Assembly: GCF_024158145.1 (NCBI RefSeq) | Contig: NZ_JAMYXM010000003.1 | Span: forward strand, 239,730-303,729 | DNA: 64,000 bases | Direction: 5' to 3' | Source of the DNA: Notoacmeibacter sp. MSK16QG-6 | Lineage (GTDB): Bacteria > Pseudomonadota > Alphaproteobacteria > Rhizobiales > Rhizobiaceae | Part shown: positions 50,352 to 61,340 of the stretch, piece by piece | Position numbering within the stretch: the first letter of the stretch is position 1 | Layout: every line of letters begins with the position of its first letter | Position numbers and translations under genes: made by a program | Notes under the pieces: model-generated | What the model was told of the DNA's origin: nothing | Database searches by the model: none | The model's input: only the letters and a program-made list of their open reading frames with translations

Positions 50352-51854
50352 TCAGCCCAGTGTCGGCATGGTGAATTGCGCGTCGTCGCGAATGCCGCTC
50401 GGCCAGCGCGTCGTGGTTGTCTTGATCCGCGTATAGAAGCGGACACCCTCCATGCCATGCATCGCATGATCGCCGAAGATCGACGCCTTCCAGCCGCCGA
50501 AGGAGTGGAACGCCATCGGCACCGGGATCGGCACATTGACGCCGACCATGCCGACTTCGACATCGTGGCTGAAGGCCCGCGCCGTATCGCCATCGCGGGT
50601 GAAGATCGCGGTGCCATTGGCGTAGTTATGGCCGTGGATCAGATCGACGGCGTCCTGATAGGAATCGCGCCGCACCATGGAGAGTACCGGCCCGAAAATC
50701 TCGTCGCGATAAACGCTCATATCCGGGGTGACATGGTCGAACAGCGTCCCGCCGACATAATAGCCGTTCTCGTAGCCCTGCTTGTCCTGCTTGAAGCTGC
50801 GACCGTCGACAACCAGCTTGGCGCCTTCTTCGACGCCCTTGTCGATATAGCCGAGAACTCGCTCCTTGGCCTGCTCGGTAACAAGCGGCCCCATCTCCGC
50901 TTCGCTATCGCTGTAGGGGCCGATCTTCAGCGCCTCGATCTTCGGCACCAGCTTTTCGACCAGAGCATCGGCAACGGCGTCCGTCACCGGCACCGCGACG
51001 GAGATCGCCATGCAGCGCTCGCCGGCCGAACCGAAGGCAGCGCCCATCAGAGCATTGGTCGCCATGTCGAGATCGGCGTCCGGCATGATAATCATGTGAT
51101 TCTTTGCGCCGCCGAGCGCCTGAACCCGTTTGCCATTCGCCGTGCCAGTCGCATGGATATATTGGGCGATAGGCGTCGAGCCGACGAAGGAAATTGCCTT
51201 GACGTCCGGATTGTGAAGCAACGCATCTACGGCTTCCTTGTCGCCATGGACGACGTTGAAGACGCCTTCGGGAAGACCCGCTTCGGTCAGCCATTCGGCG
51301 ATCAGCATGGAGGCCGAGGGATCGCGTTCGGAGGGCTTCAGAATGAAGGTGTTGCCGCAGGCGAGCGCCACCGGGAACATCCACATCGGCACCATGGCCG
51401 GAAAGTTGAAGGGTGTGATGCCAGCCACCACTCCGAGCGGATGGCGAAGCGCGAACGTATCGACGCCGGTACCGACCTGAGCGGAATAGTCGCCGATCAG
51501 ATGGCTCGGAATGCCGACGGCGAATTCCACCACCTCCAGGCCGCGAATGACCTCGCCCTTGGCGTCGTCGAAGGTTTTTCCGTGTTCGGCGGAAATCGCC
51601 GTGGCCAAATCATCCAGCCGGTCCCAGAGGATCGTCTTGAACTTGTCGAGAATGCGGGCGCGGCGCAGCGGCGTCGTCGCGGCCCAGCCCGGAAAAGCGG
51701 CTTTCGCCGTCTCGACCGCCGCGTTTACCTCGTCTGTACTGGCAAGGAGAACCGTCTTCTCGCTCTCGCCAGTGGCCGGGTTGAAGACGGGCTGGCTTCG
51801 CCCGGATGTACTGGATACGGCTTTACCGCCAACAAAATGAGAAATGGTGCTCAT
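50352..51854 (-). CDS. mmsA: CoA-acylating methylmalonate-semialdehyde dehydrogenase
   Basis: Converts (methyl)malonate semialdehyde to propionyl- or acetyl-CoA in valine and myo-inositol breakdown. The 500-residue aldehyde dehydrogenase has GVVAGITPFNFPAMVPMWM, FVGSTPIAQYIH and the catalytic Cys in GSAGERCMAISVAVPV. The MmsA-type end is EVGMVGVNVPIPVPMAFHSF. ATG 51854 has GGAGG 6 bases upstream, and the 22-residue extension is excluded. Divergent from a LysR regulator across a repeat-bearing region, so it is probably controlled by it. Confidence 0.95.
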   Translation of the reverse strand: MSTISHFVGGKAVSSTSGRSQPVFNPATGESEKTVLLASTDEVNAAVETAKAAFPGWAATTPLRRARILDKFKTILWDRLDDLATAISAEHGKTFDDAKGEVIRGLEVVEFAVGIPSHLIGDYSAQVGTGVDTFALRHPLGVVAGITPFNFPAMVPMWMFPVALACGNTFILKPSERDPSASMLIAEWLTEAGLPEGVFNVVHGDKEAVDALLHNPDVKAISFVGSTPIAQYIHATGTANGKRVQALGGAKNHMIIMPDADLDMATNALMGAAFGSAGERCMAISVAVPVTDAVADALVEKLVPKIEALKIGPYSDSEAEMGPLVTEQAKERVLGYIDKGVEEGAKLVVDGRSFKQDKQGYENGYYVGGTLFDHVTPDMSVYRDEIFGPVLSMVRRDSYQDAVDLIHGHNYANGTAIFTRDGDTARAFSHDVEVGMVGVNVPIPVPMAFHSFGGWKASIFGDHAMHGMEGVRFYTRIKTTTTRWPSGIRDDAQFTMPTLG

Positions 51855-51902
51855 AAAATCCTCCTGTCTCTGTGTTGGCGAACAAATGCGATATAATTTA
51901 TT

Positions 51903-51950
51903 GCATAACAATCGACGCAAGATGATAATCGTTATGCACTAACGCATAAC
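51903..51950. promoter_or_regulatory. LysR-type operator candidate between mmsA and its regulator
   Basis: GTTATGC (51931-51937) and GCATAAC (51944-51950) form an inverted repeat with a 6-base spacer. A third copy of GCATAAC lies at 51903-51909. The core contains a T-N11-A arrangement, as LysR-family sites do. The location between divergent genes supports control of mmsA and autoregulation. Confidence 0.65.
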
Positions 51951-51966
51951 ATAAGGGTATGCTGGT

Positions 51967-52872
51967 ATGGATTGGGATGATGGCCGCCTGCTTCTTGCCG
52001 TCTCGCGCGCTGGCACGCTGTTGGATGCCGCTCGCACGGTCGGGCTGAATCAGGCGACACTCTCGCGCCGGCTGACGGCGCTGGAAAAAACGATGGGCAT
52101 TTCGCTGCTGGTCCGGCGAACGACGGGCTGCACCCTGACCGAAGCTGGCCGGATGCTTGCCGATGCCATGGAGAGGGTCGAGAATGAATTTCTGCAAACC
52201 CAGGCGGCATTGACCGAAGGCGGCGAAAGCCCTTCCGGCACCATTCGTATCGGCGCGCCGGACGGCTTCGGCCATGCGTTCATTGCGCCACGCCTCGATC
52301 GGTTCGCCTCCGCCTATCCCAATCTGCAGATCCAGCTTGTGCCGGTGTCGCAGACATTCTCGCTATCGAAGCGCGAGGCCGATATCGCGGTCACTCTGGG
52401 CCGTCCTCAATCGGGGCGGCTCATCGCACAGAAACTCACAGACTATACGTTGAGCCTCTATGCATCGCCCGACTACCTCGCCCGCTTCGGCACGCCGAAG
52501 GATCGCAACGATTTGCTCGATCATCGCTTGGTCGGTTTCGTTGACGACCTGGTCTTTTCTCCCATGCTTGCCTACGCACAGGAGTTTCATCCGGGCTGGC
52601 GCTCCACGGTCGAGGTCTCCAGCACGATGGGGCAGTTCGAAGCGGTTTGCGCGGGAGCCGGAATCGCTGTTCTTCACGATTTCATGGCGGCAGGGCGAAG
52701 CGATCTGATCCGAATTCTTCCCGATCTCATCACCCGCCGTGACTACTGGCTCATCCACCATGAAAGCCTGCGGGGGCTGGCGCGCATCCGCGCCGCTTCC
52801 GACTTTCTTCTCGGTGAGGTCAAATCAGCGGCCGCGCAATTCGTTCGGCAAACTGGCGGGGAAGCGCTTTAA
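51967..52872 (+). CDS. LysR-family transcriptional regulator
   Basis: A 301-residue regulator. The N-terminal winged helix-turn-helix (MDWDDGRLLLAVSRAGTLLD, then NQATLSRRLTALEKTMGISL) is followed by a type 2 periplasmic-binding-like sensor domain (SGTIRIGAPDGFGHAFIAPR, LSLYASPDYLARFG, AGAGIAVLHDFMA). It probably controls the divergent mmsA gene in response to a catabolic intermediate (inference from layout). Confidence 0.92.
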   Translation: MDWDDGRLLLAVSRAGTLLDAARTVGLNQATLSRRLTALEKTMGISLLVRRTTGCTLTEAGRMLADAMERVENEFLQTQAALTEGGESPSGTIRIGAPDGFGHAFIAPRLDRFASAYPNLQIQLVPVSQTFSLSKREADIAVTLGRPQSGRLIAQKLTDYTLSLYASPDYLARFGTPKDRNDLLDHRLVGFVDDLVFSPMLAYAQEFHPGWRSTVEVSSTMGQFEAVCAGAGIAVLHDFMAAGRSDLIRILPDLITRRDYWLIHHESLRGLARIRAASDFLLGEVKSAAAQFVRQTGGEAL

Positions 52873-52902
52873 AAAGCGCCCGATGCAGAGAACATCGGGC
52901 GC
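52871..52902 (-). terminator. Rho-independent terminator, minus strand (thi operon end)
   Basis: A perfect 10-bp stem GCGCCCGATG/CATCGGGCGC with a 7-base loop, followed on the minus strand by TTTTT. It abuts the LysR stop but points the other way, so it most likely ends the thi operon transcript, about 215 bases past the thiE stop. A 53-codon frame on the minus strand (52986 downwards) runs through it, and I do not trust it as a gene. Confidence 0.75.
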
Positions 52903-53117
52903 AGGATATTCGACGTCGGGGCAGTGACGCCGAAAGGCCGTGACAACCATCCGGAAAGCGACCTTCTCGGTATCTTCCTCAGTCATCCAGACGCCGGTAA
53001 ATTAGCATATTTTCATGTACGCGCAAGGATAAATTTCCTGTCTGACGATATTTTCTAACGAATTCATCGATATGCATATGTCGAGCGACAAAGGCTTCGA
53101 TAGAACCGTTTAAAGCC

Positions 53118-53738
53118 TTAGGGGCGGGTCGCACTGATCCAGTCTCGCATTCGCGCTTCGGGATCGTCGTGGCGGGTGATGTCTGTCACCACCGCCGCGA
53201 TATCGGCACCGGCAGCCATGAGCTCCGGCACGCGCTCTGCCGTCACGCCGCCAATACCGACAAGCGGCAAATCGCCGATCCGGTCTTTCCAGCGCCTGAC
53301 GCGTTCGAGACCCTGTGGGTCCCACGGCATCTTTTTCAGTTTCGTTTCCCAGACCGGTCCGAGCGCGACATAATCCGGCTTGGCCGCAAGCGCCGCCGCC
53401 AGCTCCGCTTTGTCGTGGGTCGAGATGCCGAGCTTAAGGCCAGCAGCCCGGATTTCTGGCAGGTTCGCTTCCGCTAGGTCCTCTTGGCCGAGATGGACCC
53501 AGGCGCATTTCTCCTCAATGGCGAGACGCCAGTAGTCATTGATAACGAGCGTGCAGTCATGAGCGATGCAGCAGGCTTTCGCGCGGCGGATATTGTCGCG
53601 AAGCTCGTCTTCACCCATTCCCTTGCATCGAAGCTGCACCAGCTTCGCGCCGACAGGCACGAGCCGCTCGATCCAATCGGCATCGTCGACGATCAGATAG
53701 AAGGGATCGAGCGCGGTTCGCATTTCCGTTTTGCTCAC
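53118..53738 (-). CDS. thiE: Thiamine phosphate synthase
   Basis: Joins the pyrimidine (HMP-PP) and thiazole phosphate to thiamine phosphate. The 206-residue TIM barrel has [36 protein letters not shown] [40 protein letters not shown] and [11 protein letters not shown]. It is the last gene of the thi operon, and its start overlaps the thiG stop by 4 bases. Confidence 0.94.
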   Translation of the reverse strand: MSKTEMRTALDPFYLIVDDADWIERLVPVGAKLVQLRCKGMGEDELRDNIRRAKACCIAHDCTLVINDYWRLAIEEKCAWVHLGQEDLAEANLPEIRAAGLKLGISTHDKAELAAALAAKPDYVALGPVWETKLKKMPWDPQGLERVRRWKDRIGDLPLVGIGGVTAERVPELMAAGADIAAVVTDITRHDDPEARMRDWISATRP

Positions 53739-54502
53739 AGCATCGCCTTTCCGAAGACCGGGGTCGATGGCACGGCCATGTCGCGCGGATCGAGCGGGTC
53801 TGCCTCCCGTCCGAGCGAGCCGGCTTCCACCGCAAGCGCCATGGCCTTTGCCATCTTGGACGGATCGCCTGCGCCCGCCACTGCGCTGTTGAGCAGCACC
53901 GCATCATAACCGAGTTCCATCGCCCGCGCCGCATGGCTCGGCAGGCCAATTCCAGCGTCGACAACCAGTGGCACATCCGGAAAATGGCCACGTAGCGACC
54001 GCAGGCCGTATTCATTGTTCAGCCCGCGCGCGGTGCCGATTGGCGCACCCCAGGGCATCAACACGTTGCAGCCCGCCGCCAGCAGCTTCTCGGCGATGAC
54101 GAGATCTTCCGTGCAATAGGGAAACACCTCGAACCCGTCTTCGATAAGGATGCGGGCCGCTTCCACCAGAGCGACCACATCGGGACAGAGCGTGTCGTTC
54201 TCGCCGATCACCTCCAGCTTGATCCATGGCGTGCGGAACACTTCGCGCGCCATTTGCGCTGTCGTCACCGCTTCCTTCACGCCATGGCAGCCGGCCGTGT
54301 TCGGCAGGACGCGGACGCCAAGATGGTTGATCAGGTCGAAGAAGGCCTGCCCTGCCCCGTCGGCGCCCTCGCGCCGCAGCGAGACGGTGACGATATCGAC
54401 CTCGGCGGCGCGTACGGCGTCCTCCAGCACCTTCGGTGACGGATATTGCGCAGTGCCCAGGAACAGGCGCGATTTCGGCTCATAGCCATAGAAGCTAGTC
54501 AT
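53735..54502 (-). CDS. thiG: Thiazole synthase
   Basis: Forms the thiazole ring of thiamine from deoxyxylulose phosphate, dehydroglycine and ThiS thiocarboxylate. The 255-residue barrel has [47 protein letters not shown] with the Schiff-base Lys, and [35 protein letters not shown] and [12 protein letters not shown] complete the barrel. It is coupled to thiE and follows thiS by 11 bases. Confidence 0.96.
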   Translation of the reverse strand: MTSFYGYEPKSRLFLGTAQYPSPKVLEDAVRAAEVDIVTVSLRREGADGAGQAFFDLINHLGVRVLPNTAGCHGVKEAVTTAQMAREVFRTPWIKLEVIGENDTLCPDVVALVEAARILIEDGFEVFPYCTEDLVIAEKLLAAGCNVLMPWGAPIGTARGLNNEYGLRSLRGHFPDVPLVVDAGIGLPSHAARAMELGYDAVLLNSAVAGAGDPSKMAKAMALAVEAGSLGREADPLDPRDMAVPSTPVFGKAML

Positions 54503-54679
54503 GACACGATTTCTCAGCCGCCTTTCATAGGCGCGAGGATCTCGACCTTGTCGCCCTCGCTCAACATGGCCGCGTCCCGCTCGTCCTTCGGCACGAACTC
54601 GCCGTTCAGCGCCGTCGCTACCAGCCGGTCGGCATAATCGAGCTCATCGAGCAGCGCGGCGAGATTGCCCGCATGCGCA

Positions 54680-57764
<3,085 letters not shown>

Positions 57765-57840
57765 TCGTGACCTAGAGATACGCGCCTTGCGGGTATGGCG
57801 CAAGGGGTGCTCCGTCTTCCTCGCCCCATGGGGGAGAGGG

Positions 57841-57856
57841 ATAGGCAGGCACGGCG
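57841..57856. repeat. 16-base direct repeat, copy 1 (left of Zn-ribbon gene)
   Basis: ATAGGCAGGCACGGCG is found here and again at 58283-58298, on either side of the Zn-ribbon gene. Just before it lies a palindromic CCTCGCCCCATGGGGGAGAGG, related to CCTCGCCCCGCGGGGGCGA near 58352. These look like members of a short interspersed GC-rich repeat family. Confidence 0.6.
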
Positions 57857-57919
57857 ACGCCCAGCCGGGCCGATGCCGGACTTGGGTGAGGGGGAGCGAC
57901 GAGAAAATTCCGAACGACG

Positions 57920-58156
57920 TCAGGAGACGCTGTCGTTCAGGCCCGTCACGCCGTCCATCTCGGCGCAATGGGCGCAGCAATAGACGGTGTCGCCCTTTTC
58001 CACGCCATGACCGATTACCCGCGCATCGCATTGCGGGCAGGTCGGGGCCAAGGCTGTGATCGCGCATTCGAAACTGTCGAATGTGTGGGTCTTGCCATCC
58101 ATCGTCACCTGAAAGGCCCGGCTGTAATCGTTTCCGCATTGTTCGCACTGCGCCAT
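57920..58156 (-). CDS. Zinc-ribbon / metallothionein-like protein
   Basis: A 78-residue protein with eight or more Cys and several His: MAQCEQCGNDYSRAF, HTFDSFECAITALAPTCPQC, RVIGHGVEKGD and YCCAHCAEMDGV. The four paired Cys motifs form zinc-ribbon-like knuckles. Relatives are sometimes labelled prokaryotic metallothionein. GGGAGATG precedes ATG 58156. It probably binds Zn or another metal. A direct role is unknown. Flanked by short direct repeats. Confidence 0.8.
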   Translation of the reverse strand: MAQCEQCGNDYSRAFQVTMDGKTHTFDSFECAITALAPTCPQCDARVIGHGVEKGDTVYCCAHCAEMDGVTGLNDSVS

Positions 58157-58282
58157 GGATCATCTCCCTGTTGGATTGGCTTGAAGGAGCAATCCGGGCG
58201 GGGAGGAAATGGTTCCAGGGGGCAAACGCCCCTCTCCCCATTGAGTGCCCGCAGGACGGGGCGACGCGTGGCGAGAGCCTGA

Positions 58283-58298
58283 ATAGGCAGGCACGGCG
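58283..58298. repeat. 16-base direct repeat, copy 2 (right of Zn-ribbon gene)
   Basis: Second copy of ATAGGCAGGCACGGCG (first at 57841-57856), followed about 55 bases later by a palindromic CCTCGCCCCGCGGGGGCGA (58352-58370). The segment 58157-58389 otherwise contains no gene. Confidence 0.6.
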
Positions 58299-58389
58299 GA
58301 GCAGGAACCGCCCACTTCTCCCTTGAGGGGGTGGGACGGCTCCGCAGCGCATTCCTCGCCCCGCGGGGGCGAAGGAAAGCGCCGGCCCC

Positions 58390-58710
58390 CTAATTCCGGC
58401 CCAGCATCAGCGTCTCATTGAACCGCTCATCCTGTCGCAAAGGGCGGGGCGCGCGCCCGGCAATCTGTCCATCCCGCCAGCGCAGATCGGCCAGCGCGGC
58501 CTCCAGCAACTGCTCGCGTTCGGCATGGCGGTCGTCGCGCTCAATCGCATCGAGCCGCTCATGGCGGCGCGCGGCGCGGCGGTGATGCAGCAGCACCACA
58601 ATCAGGCCCAGCACGAAGGCCAGCGGCAGGATTAGCATCAGCGCCTTGATCCAATCCGGCGCAGACTGGAACGTATCGAGCAGATCGGCGCGGAAATTGT
58701 AGTCACTCAT
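58390..58710 (-). CDS. Small single-pass membrane protein with charged tail
   Basis: A 106-residue protein. A short N-terminal stretch (MSDYNFRADLLDTFQSAPDW) is followed by one membrane segment (ALMLILPLAFVLGLIVVLLH) and a highly charged helical tail (HERLDAIERDDRHAEREQLL, ending RFNETLMLGRN). GGGGAG lies 7 bases before ATG 58710. I recognise no family. The plan recalls phage-shock-type or envelope accessory proteins, but that is only analogy. Confidence 0.7.
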   Translation of the reverse strand: MSDYNFRADLLDTFQSAPDWIKALMLILPLAFVLGLIVVLLHHRRAARRHERLDAIERDDRHAEREQLLEAALADLRWRDGQIAGRAPRPLRQDERFNETLMLGRN

Positions 58711-58772
58711 CGGCAACTCCCCGTTTCACGCTTGTCCAAGTAAAGACAAGCCAATGAAATCATTTTTGGAAA

Positions 58773-58939
58773 CGGTCACCAGACGAGCTGGTGACCGGGG
58801 AGTTAGAAAACCGCACTAGCACGGCCGCCCCGACCTTTAAGCCGAAGCTCTGGACATACGTCGAGGCCTCCCCGGCCATAGCTGTCTGAGAAAGGTATCG
58901 CACCGGTTCGAACTGGTCGATACCGGCCCACTAGTGCGG
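58773..58939. ncRNA. Highly structured intergenic segment, candidate RNA gene
   Basis: Three nested inverted repeats occupy this span. CGGTCACCAG pairs with CTGGTGACCG (58773-58782/58788-58797). CCGCACTAG pairs with CTAGTGCGG over about 110 bases (58811-58819/58931-58939). Inside it, GGTATCG pairs with CGATACC (58894-58900/58918-58924) around a further CCGGTT/AACTGG stem. GGGGAG (58797-58802) can pair with CTCCCC (58868-58873). A 39-codon minus-strand frame (58760-58879) exists but has no ribosome-binding site. I do not recognise an RNA family. Confidence 0.4.
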
Positions 58940-59666
58940 GGTTTCTACGCCCCAGACCGGAATATTTTCCGGCCCGTGATGGTTATAGGGGAAAGAAGCG
59001 AATGGGGGAAGGGGCTGATGAGGGGCCGGGAGTTGAATGGCGGCTTTCGGAAACGAGCCCGGCAAGCGGACAATCGCGCTTATCGGGCTTGTAATCGATT
59101 TCTGCCCAAACCGGCCATTGCCGACCACGTCAAGCGCTGCGATGCAGCTTCACCAGACCGGACTTTCGCTGCGGCTGCATGATCTATCTGCCCTCGATCT
59201 TACACATCGCGGACCAAGCAGTCATTTTCGCGCAGTGCTCGAGGTTGAAGATTTTTTTCGTTCAGACGTGCGCTTCAAGCTCTCCGACTTCCTTGTGGCG
59301 AGAAATGTGAGTCCCCTTCGTCGACCGACCCTTGAACGGATACCGTCATCAAATCACACAATCGGAGGCGTTCGGGGAACGTAGGAGAGCAGGATCCTCG
59401 CGGAAACGAAGCGAGTGGATGTCAGCGGCGAGATTATGGAGCACAGCGTCAAGCTGATCCGGAAGCGGCCCGTCTAAGGGGACGCGACACCTTTGGAGAA
59501 GCACCACACGTTGGCCAAGAAGGTCATGCTTTCGGTGCCTGAACACTTGGCAATCTCGTCACGCAAGGCGCTATGACGCAAATTTTCTGCAACTGAGAAC
59601 GTTGACTTATTTCTCTGAGCAGGCGAGCCTAACCTCGTAATGTCATAGAACCTTGAGCCATACAGA
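58940..59666. other. Gene-free stretch at the border of the accessory region
   Basis: About 730 bases without a recognisable gene. A palindrome CCGGAATATTTTCCGG sits near 58957-58972. Several short frames exist on both strands, none resembling a family. The GC content falls toward the right, where the AT-rich TIR gene starts. The segment is probably a junction made of decayed sequence plus the promoter of the TIR gene, in which I could not identify clear -35/-10 boxes. Confidence 0.4.
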
Positions 59667-60950
59667 ATGCAACGCCTCTCAATTTTTCTAAGCCATTCAT
59701 CGAGGGACAAAGAATTCGTACGACGAATAAATTCTGATTTGAAAAGCGGCGGTTTCGATACTTGGATAGACGAAGATAATATTCCTTATGCTGCATCAAT
59801 TTCGGAGGAGATCCAAAATGGATTGAAGAGAGCGGATGTAATATTCCTATTTCTCAGCGAGGCGGCCGTGAGGTCTACGTGGGTCTCGACGGAATGGCAA
59901 TCTCAATTCTTTAAGCAGGTGTCCGGCGGCAAAACTATGGTGGTGCCTGTCCTTTTGGATGACTGTGAAATACCTGAGTTCCTCGTGGACAGAAAATATA
60001 TAGACTTTACGAAAAAGAGTGAATACGGAAAGAGTTTGGCATCGGCGCTGGACTTCTTGCAATCGCTGAAGGCTGAACGATATGGCCCCAAAAAGAGCTT
60101 CGACAGCACCTTAGGGATAAAATCTCACGTTGCGGAGATATTGGAGGACCTTGAAGGGGAGGCAATTCAGCTCCCGCAGGTTCGTAGGATTCCCATCGTA
60201 AAGACCCTAAAGGGTGTAAAGAGATCTGGAAAATTAATTAGACTTCAAGGATTCAGGCCGGAAGTCAAAGTGAGAAGCGTATATGACCACGTCATTTCTC
60301 TTGCGCATATATCGGAGTGCTTCATACCTTGTTTGGAACTTGATTTTTCTGCAGGAGATAGGCGAGACCTCCTACTGCTAATCGCGTATCATGATATTAA
60401 TGAAGTTATCTTGGGCGACATACCGGCATATACAAGCTTGTCTCGAAGCAAGAGGGTGAGCATTCGCGTCTACGCGGAACAAAGATTCAAAACCGTTCCA
60501 CCGAATGAGTTGGAGAGGATTGCGAATGATTTCGTATGGCTATTTTTGTCGGAACAGCATCGCCAAGCCTTTCGTGCTGTCATGGACCTTTTGGACGATG
60601 CGCAATCTAAGGTGTATAGAATTTTTCAGGCGCTGGACAAGATGGATCCCATTATTGCAGTTTGGAGATATCTACATCACTACAGAGGAAAGCTTGGAAA
60701 TACGCCGAAGTTATTCAATACCAAAATGAAGGACTTTTATGAGAACCCGGATGTCGCTAGTCTTTTGAGAGATCATAACATAGACACGAAACTTGTTGAC
60801 ACGCTTTCATTTCTTCAAGACCGGGAGAACTCTTGGAATTTTTACGAGAATGCCAATTATTTCGATGAAATGACCCAAGACTTTCTATCTATACCGCCAA
60901 ACGTTCTGAAAAGAGCCATTGAAGGGATTCCATTGTTCTACGGCGATTAA
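59667..60950 (+). CDS. TIR domain fused to an HD phosphohydrolase domain; candidate defence effector
   Basis: A 427-residue protein. The N-terminal TIR domain (about 1-135) reads RLSIFLSHSSRDKEFVRR, FDTWIDEDNIPYAASISEEI and ADVIFLFLSEAAVRSTWVST. The Glu76 after W-V-S-T occupies the place of the NAD-hydrolase catalytic Glu. The C-terminal half (about 195-345) matches the HD fold of YfbR/HDDC2-like 5'-deoxynucleotidases: first His208 in VYDHVISLAH, His242-Asp243 with Glu246 in IAYHDINEVILGDIP, and a late Asp324 in ALDKMDPIIAVW. All metal ligands seem present. There are no membrane segments. The gene is far AT-richer than its surroundings (25 of 60 bases G+C at 59701-59760) and abuts a transposase remnant, so it was probably acquired. 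I know of no named system with this fusion. The defence role is inferred. Confidence 0.8.
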   Translation: MQRLSIFLSHSSRDKEFVRRINSDLKSGGFDTWIDEDNIPYAASISEEIQNGLKRADVIFLFLSEAAVRSTWVSTEWQSQFFKQVSGGKTMVVPVLLDDCEIPEFLVDRKYIDFTKKSEYGKSLASALDFLQSLKAERYGPKKSFDSTLGIKSHVAEILEDLEGEAIQLPQVRRIPIVKTLKGVKRSGKLIRLQGFRPEVKVRSVYDHVISLAHISECFIPCLELDFSAGDRRDLLLLIAYHDINEVILGDIPAYTSLSRSKRVSIRVYAEQRFKTVPPNELERIANDFVWLFLSEQHRQAFRAVMDLLDDAQSKVYRIFQALDKMDPIIAVWRYLHHYRGKLGNTPKLFNTKMKDFYENPDVASLLRDHNIDTKLVDTLSFLQDRENSWNFYENANYFDEMTQDFLSIPPNVLKRAIEGIPLFYGD

Positions 60951-60970
60951 TCTTTGACAGTAAAACCAGG

Positions 60971-61177
60971 GCTTACAAGGTATCCCGAGACAAGCGGAAG
61001 AAGGTGGAGATGCTCTTCGCACATCTGAAGCGCATTCTCGGCCTGACGCGTCTGCGCCTGCGAGAGCCCAATGGCGCCAAGGACGAATTCCTGCTCGCCG
61101 CCATAGCCCAGAACCTGAGAAAACTCGCGAAGCTACGGCCTCAGACCGACTTTTTTCACGTAATCAGCCCTCAATAG
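60971..61177 (+). pseudogene. IS1182-type transposase, C-terminal remnant
   Basis: The frame reads SRDKRKKVEMLFAHLKRILG, LTRLRLREPNGAKDEFLLAA and IAQNLRKLAKLRPQTDFF up to a TAG at 61175-61177. This is the characteristic C-terminal DDE-domain end of IS1182-family transposases (RKKVEMLFAHLK...NGAKDEF...AQNLRKL). There is no start and no catalytic DD portion, so only the last 70 or so codons survive. It begins about 20 bases after the TIR-HD stop, marking a transposition-derived junction. Confidence 0.85.
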
Positions 61178-61340
61178 ACCTTCGAACATTGCGCAACAAA
61201 TGGCAGCTTCACAGATCGCGCCAAGTTATTTCGAACGACCGGTGTGGGGCGCGAAGCATTTGGGCCGCTGCCGACACTCTTTTAGGTCATTGCAGCCTTC
61301 CCTAACTTTACCTCTATCCAGACAACGGACGAGAGTTGCC

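Noticed and set aside
52815..52986. 53-codon frame on the minus strand starting at 52986, running through the hairpin and into the LysR gene antisense
   Set aside because: No ribosome-binding site, overlaps a strong terminator and the coding end of lysR, and shows no family resemblance.
58760..58879. 39-codon minus-strand frame (starts MAGEASTYVQSFGLK) in the structured intergenic segment
   Set aside because: No ribosome-binding site and it coincides with nested inverted repeats. The structure explains the segment better than a peptide does.
58890..58930. GGTTCGAA within an inverted repeat considered as the T-arm of a tRNA or tmRNA
   Set aside because: No acceptor stem, anticodon arm or CCA-side sequence can be folded around it, and no tag-coding sequence is nearby.
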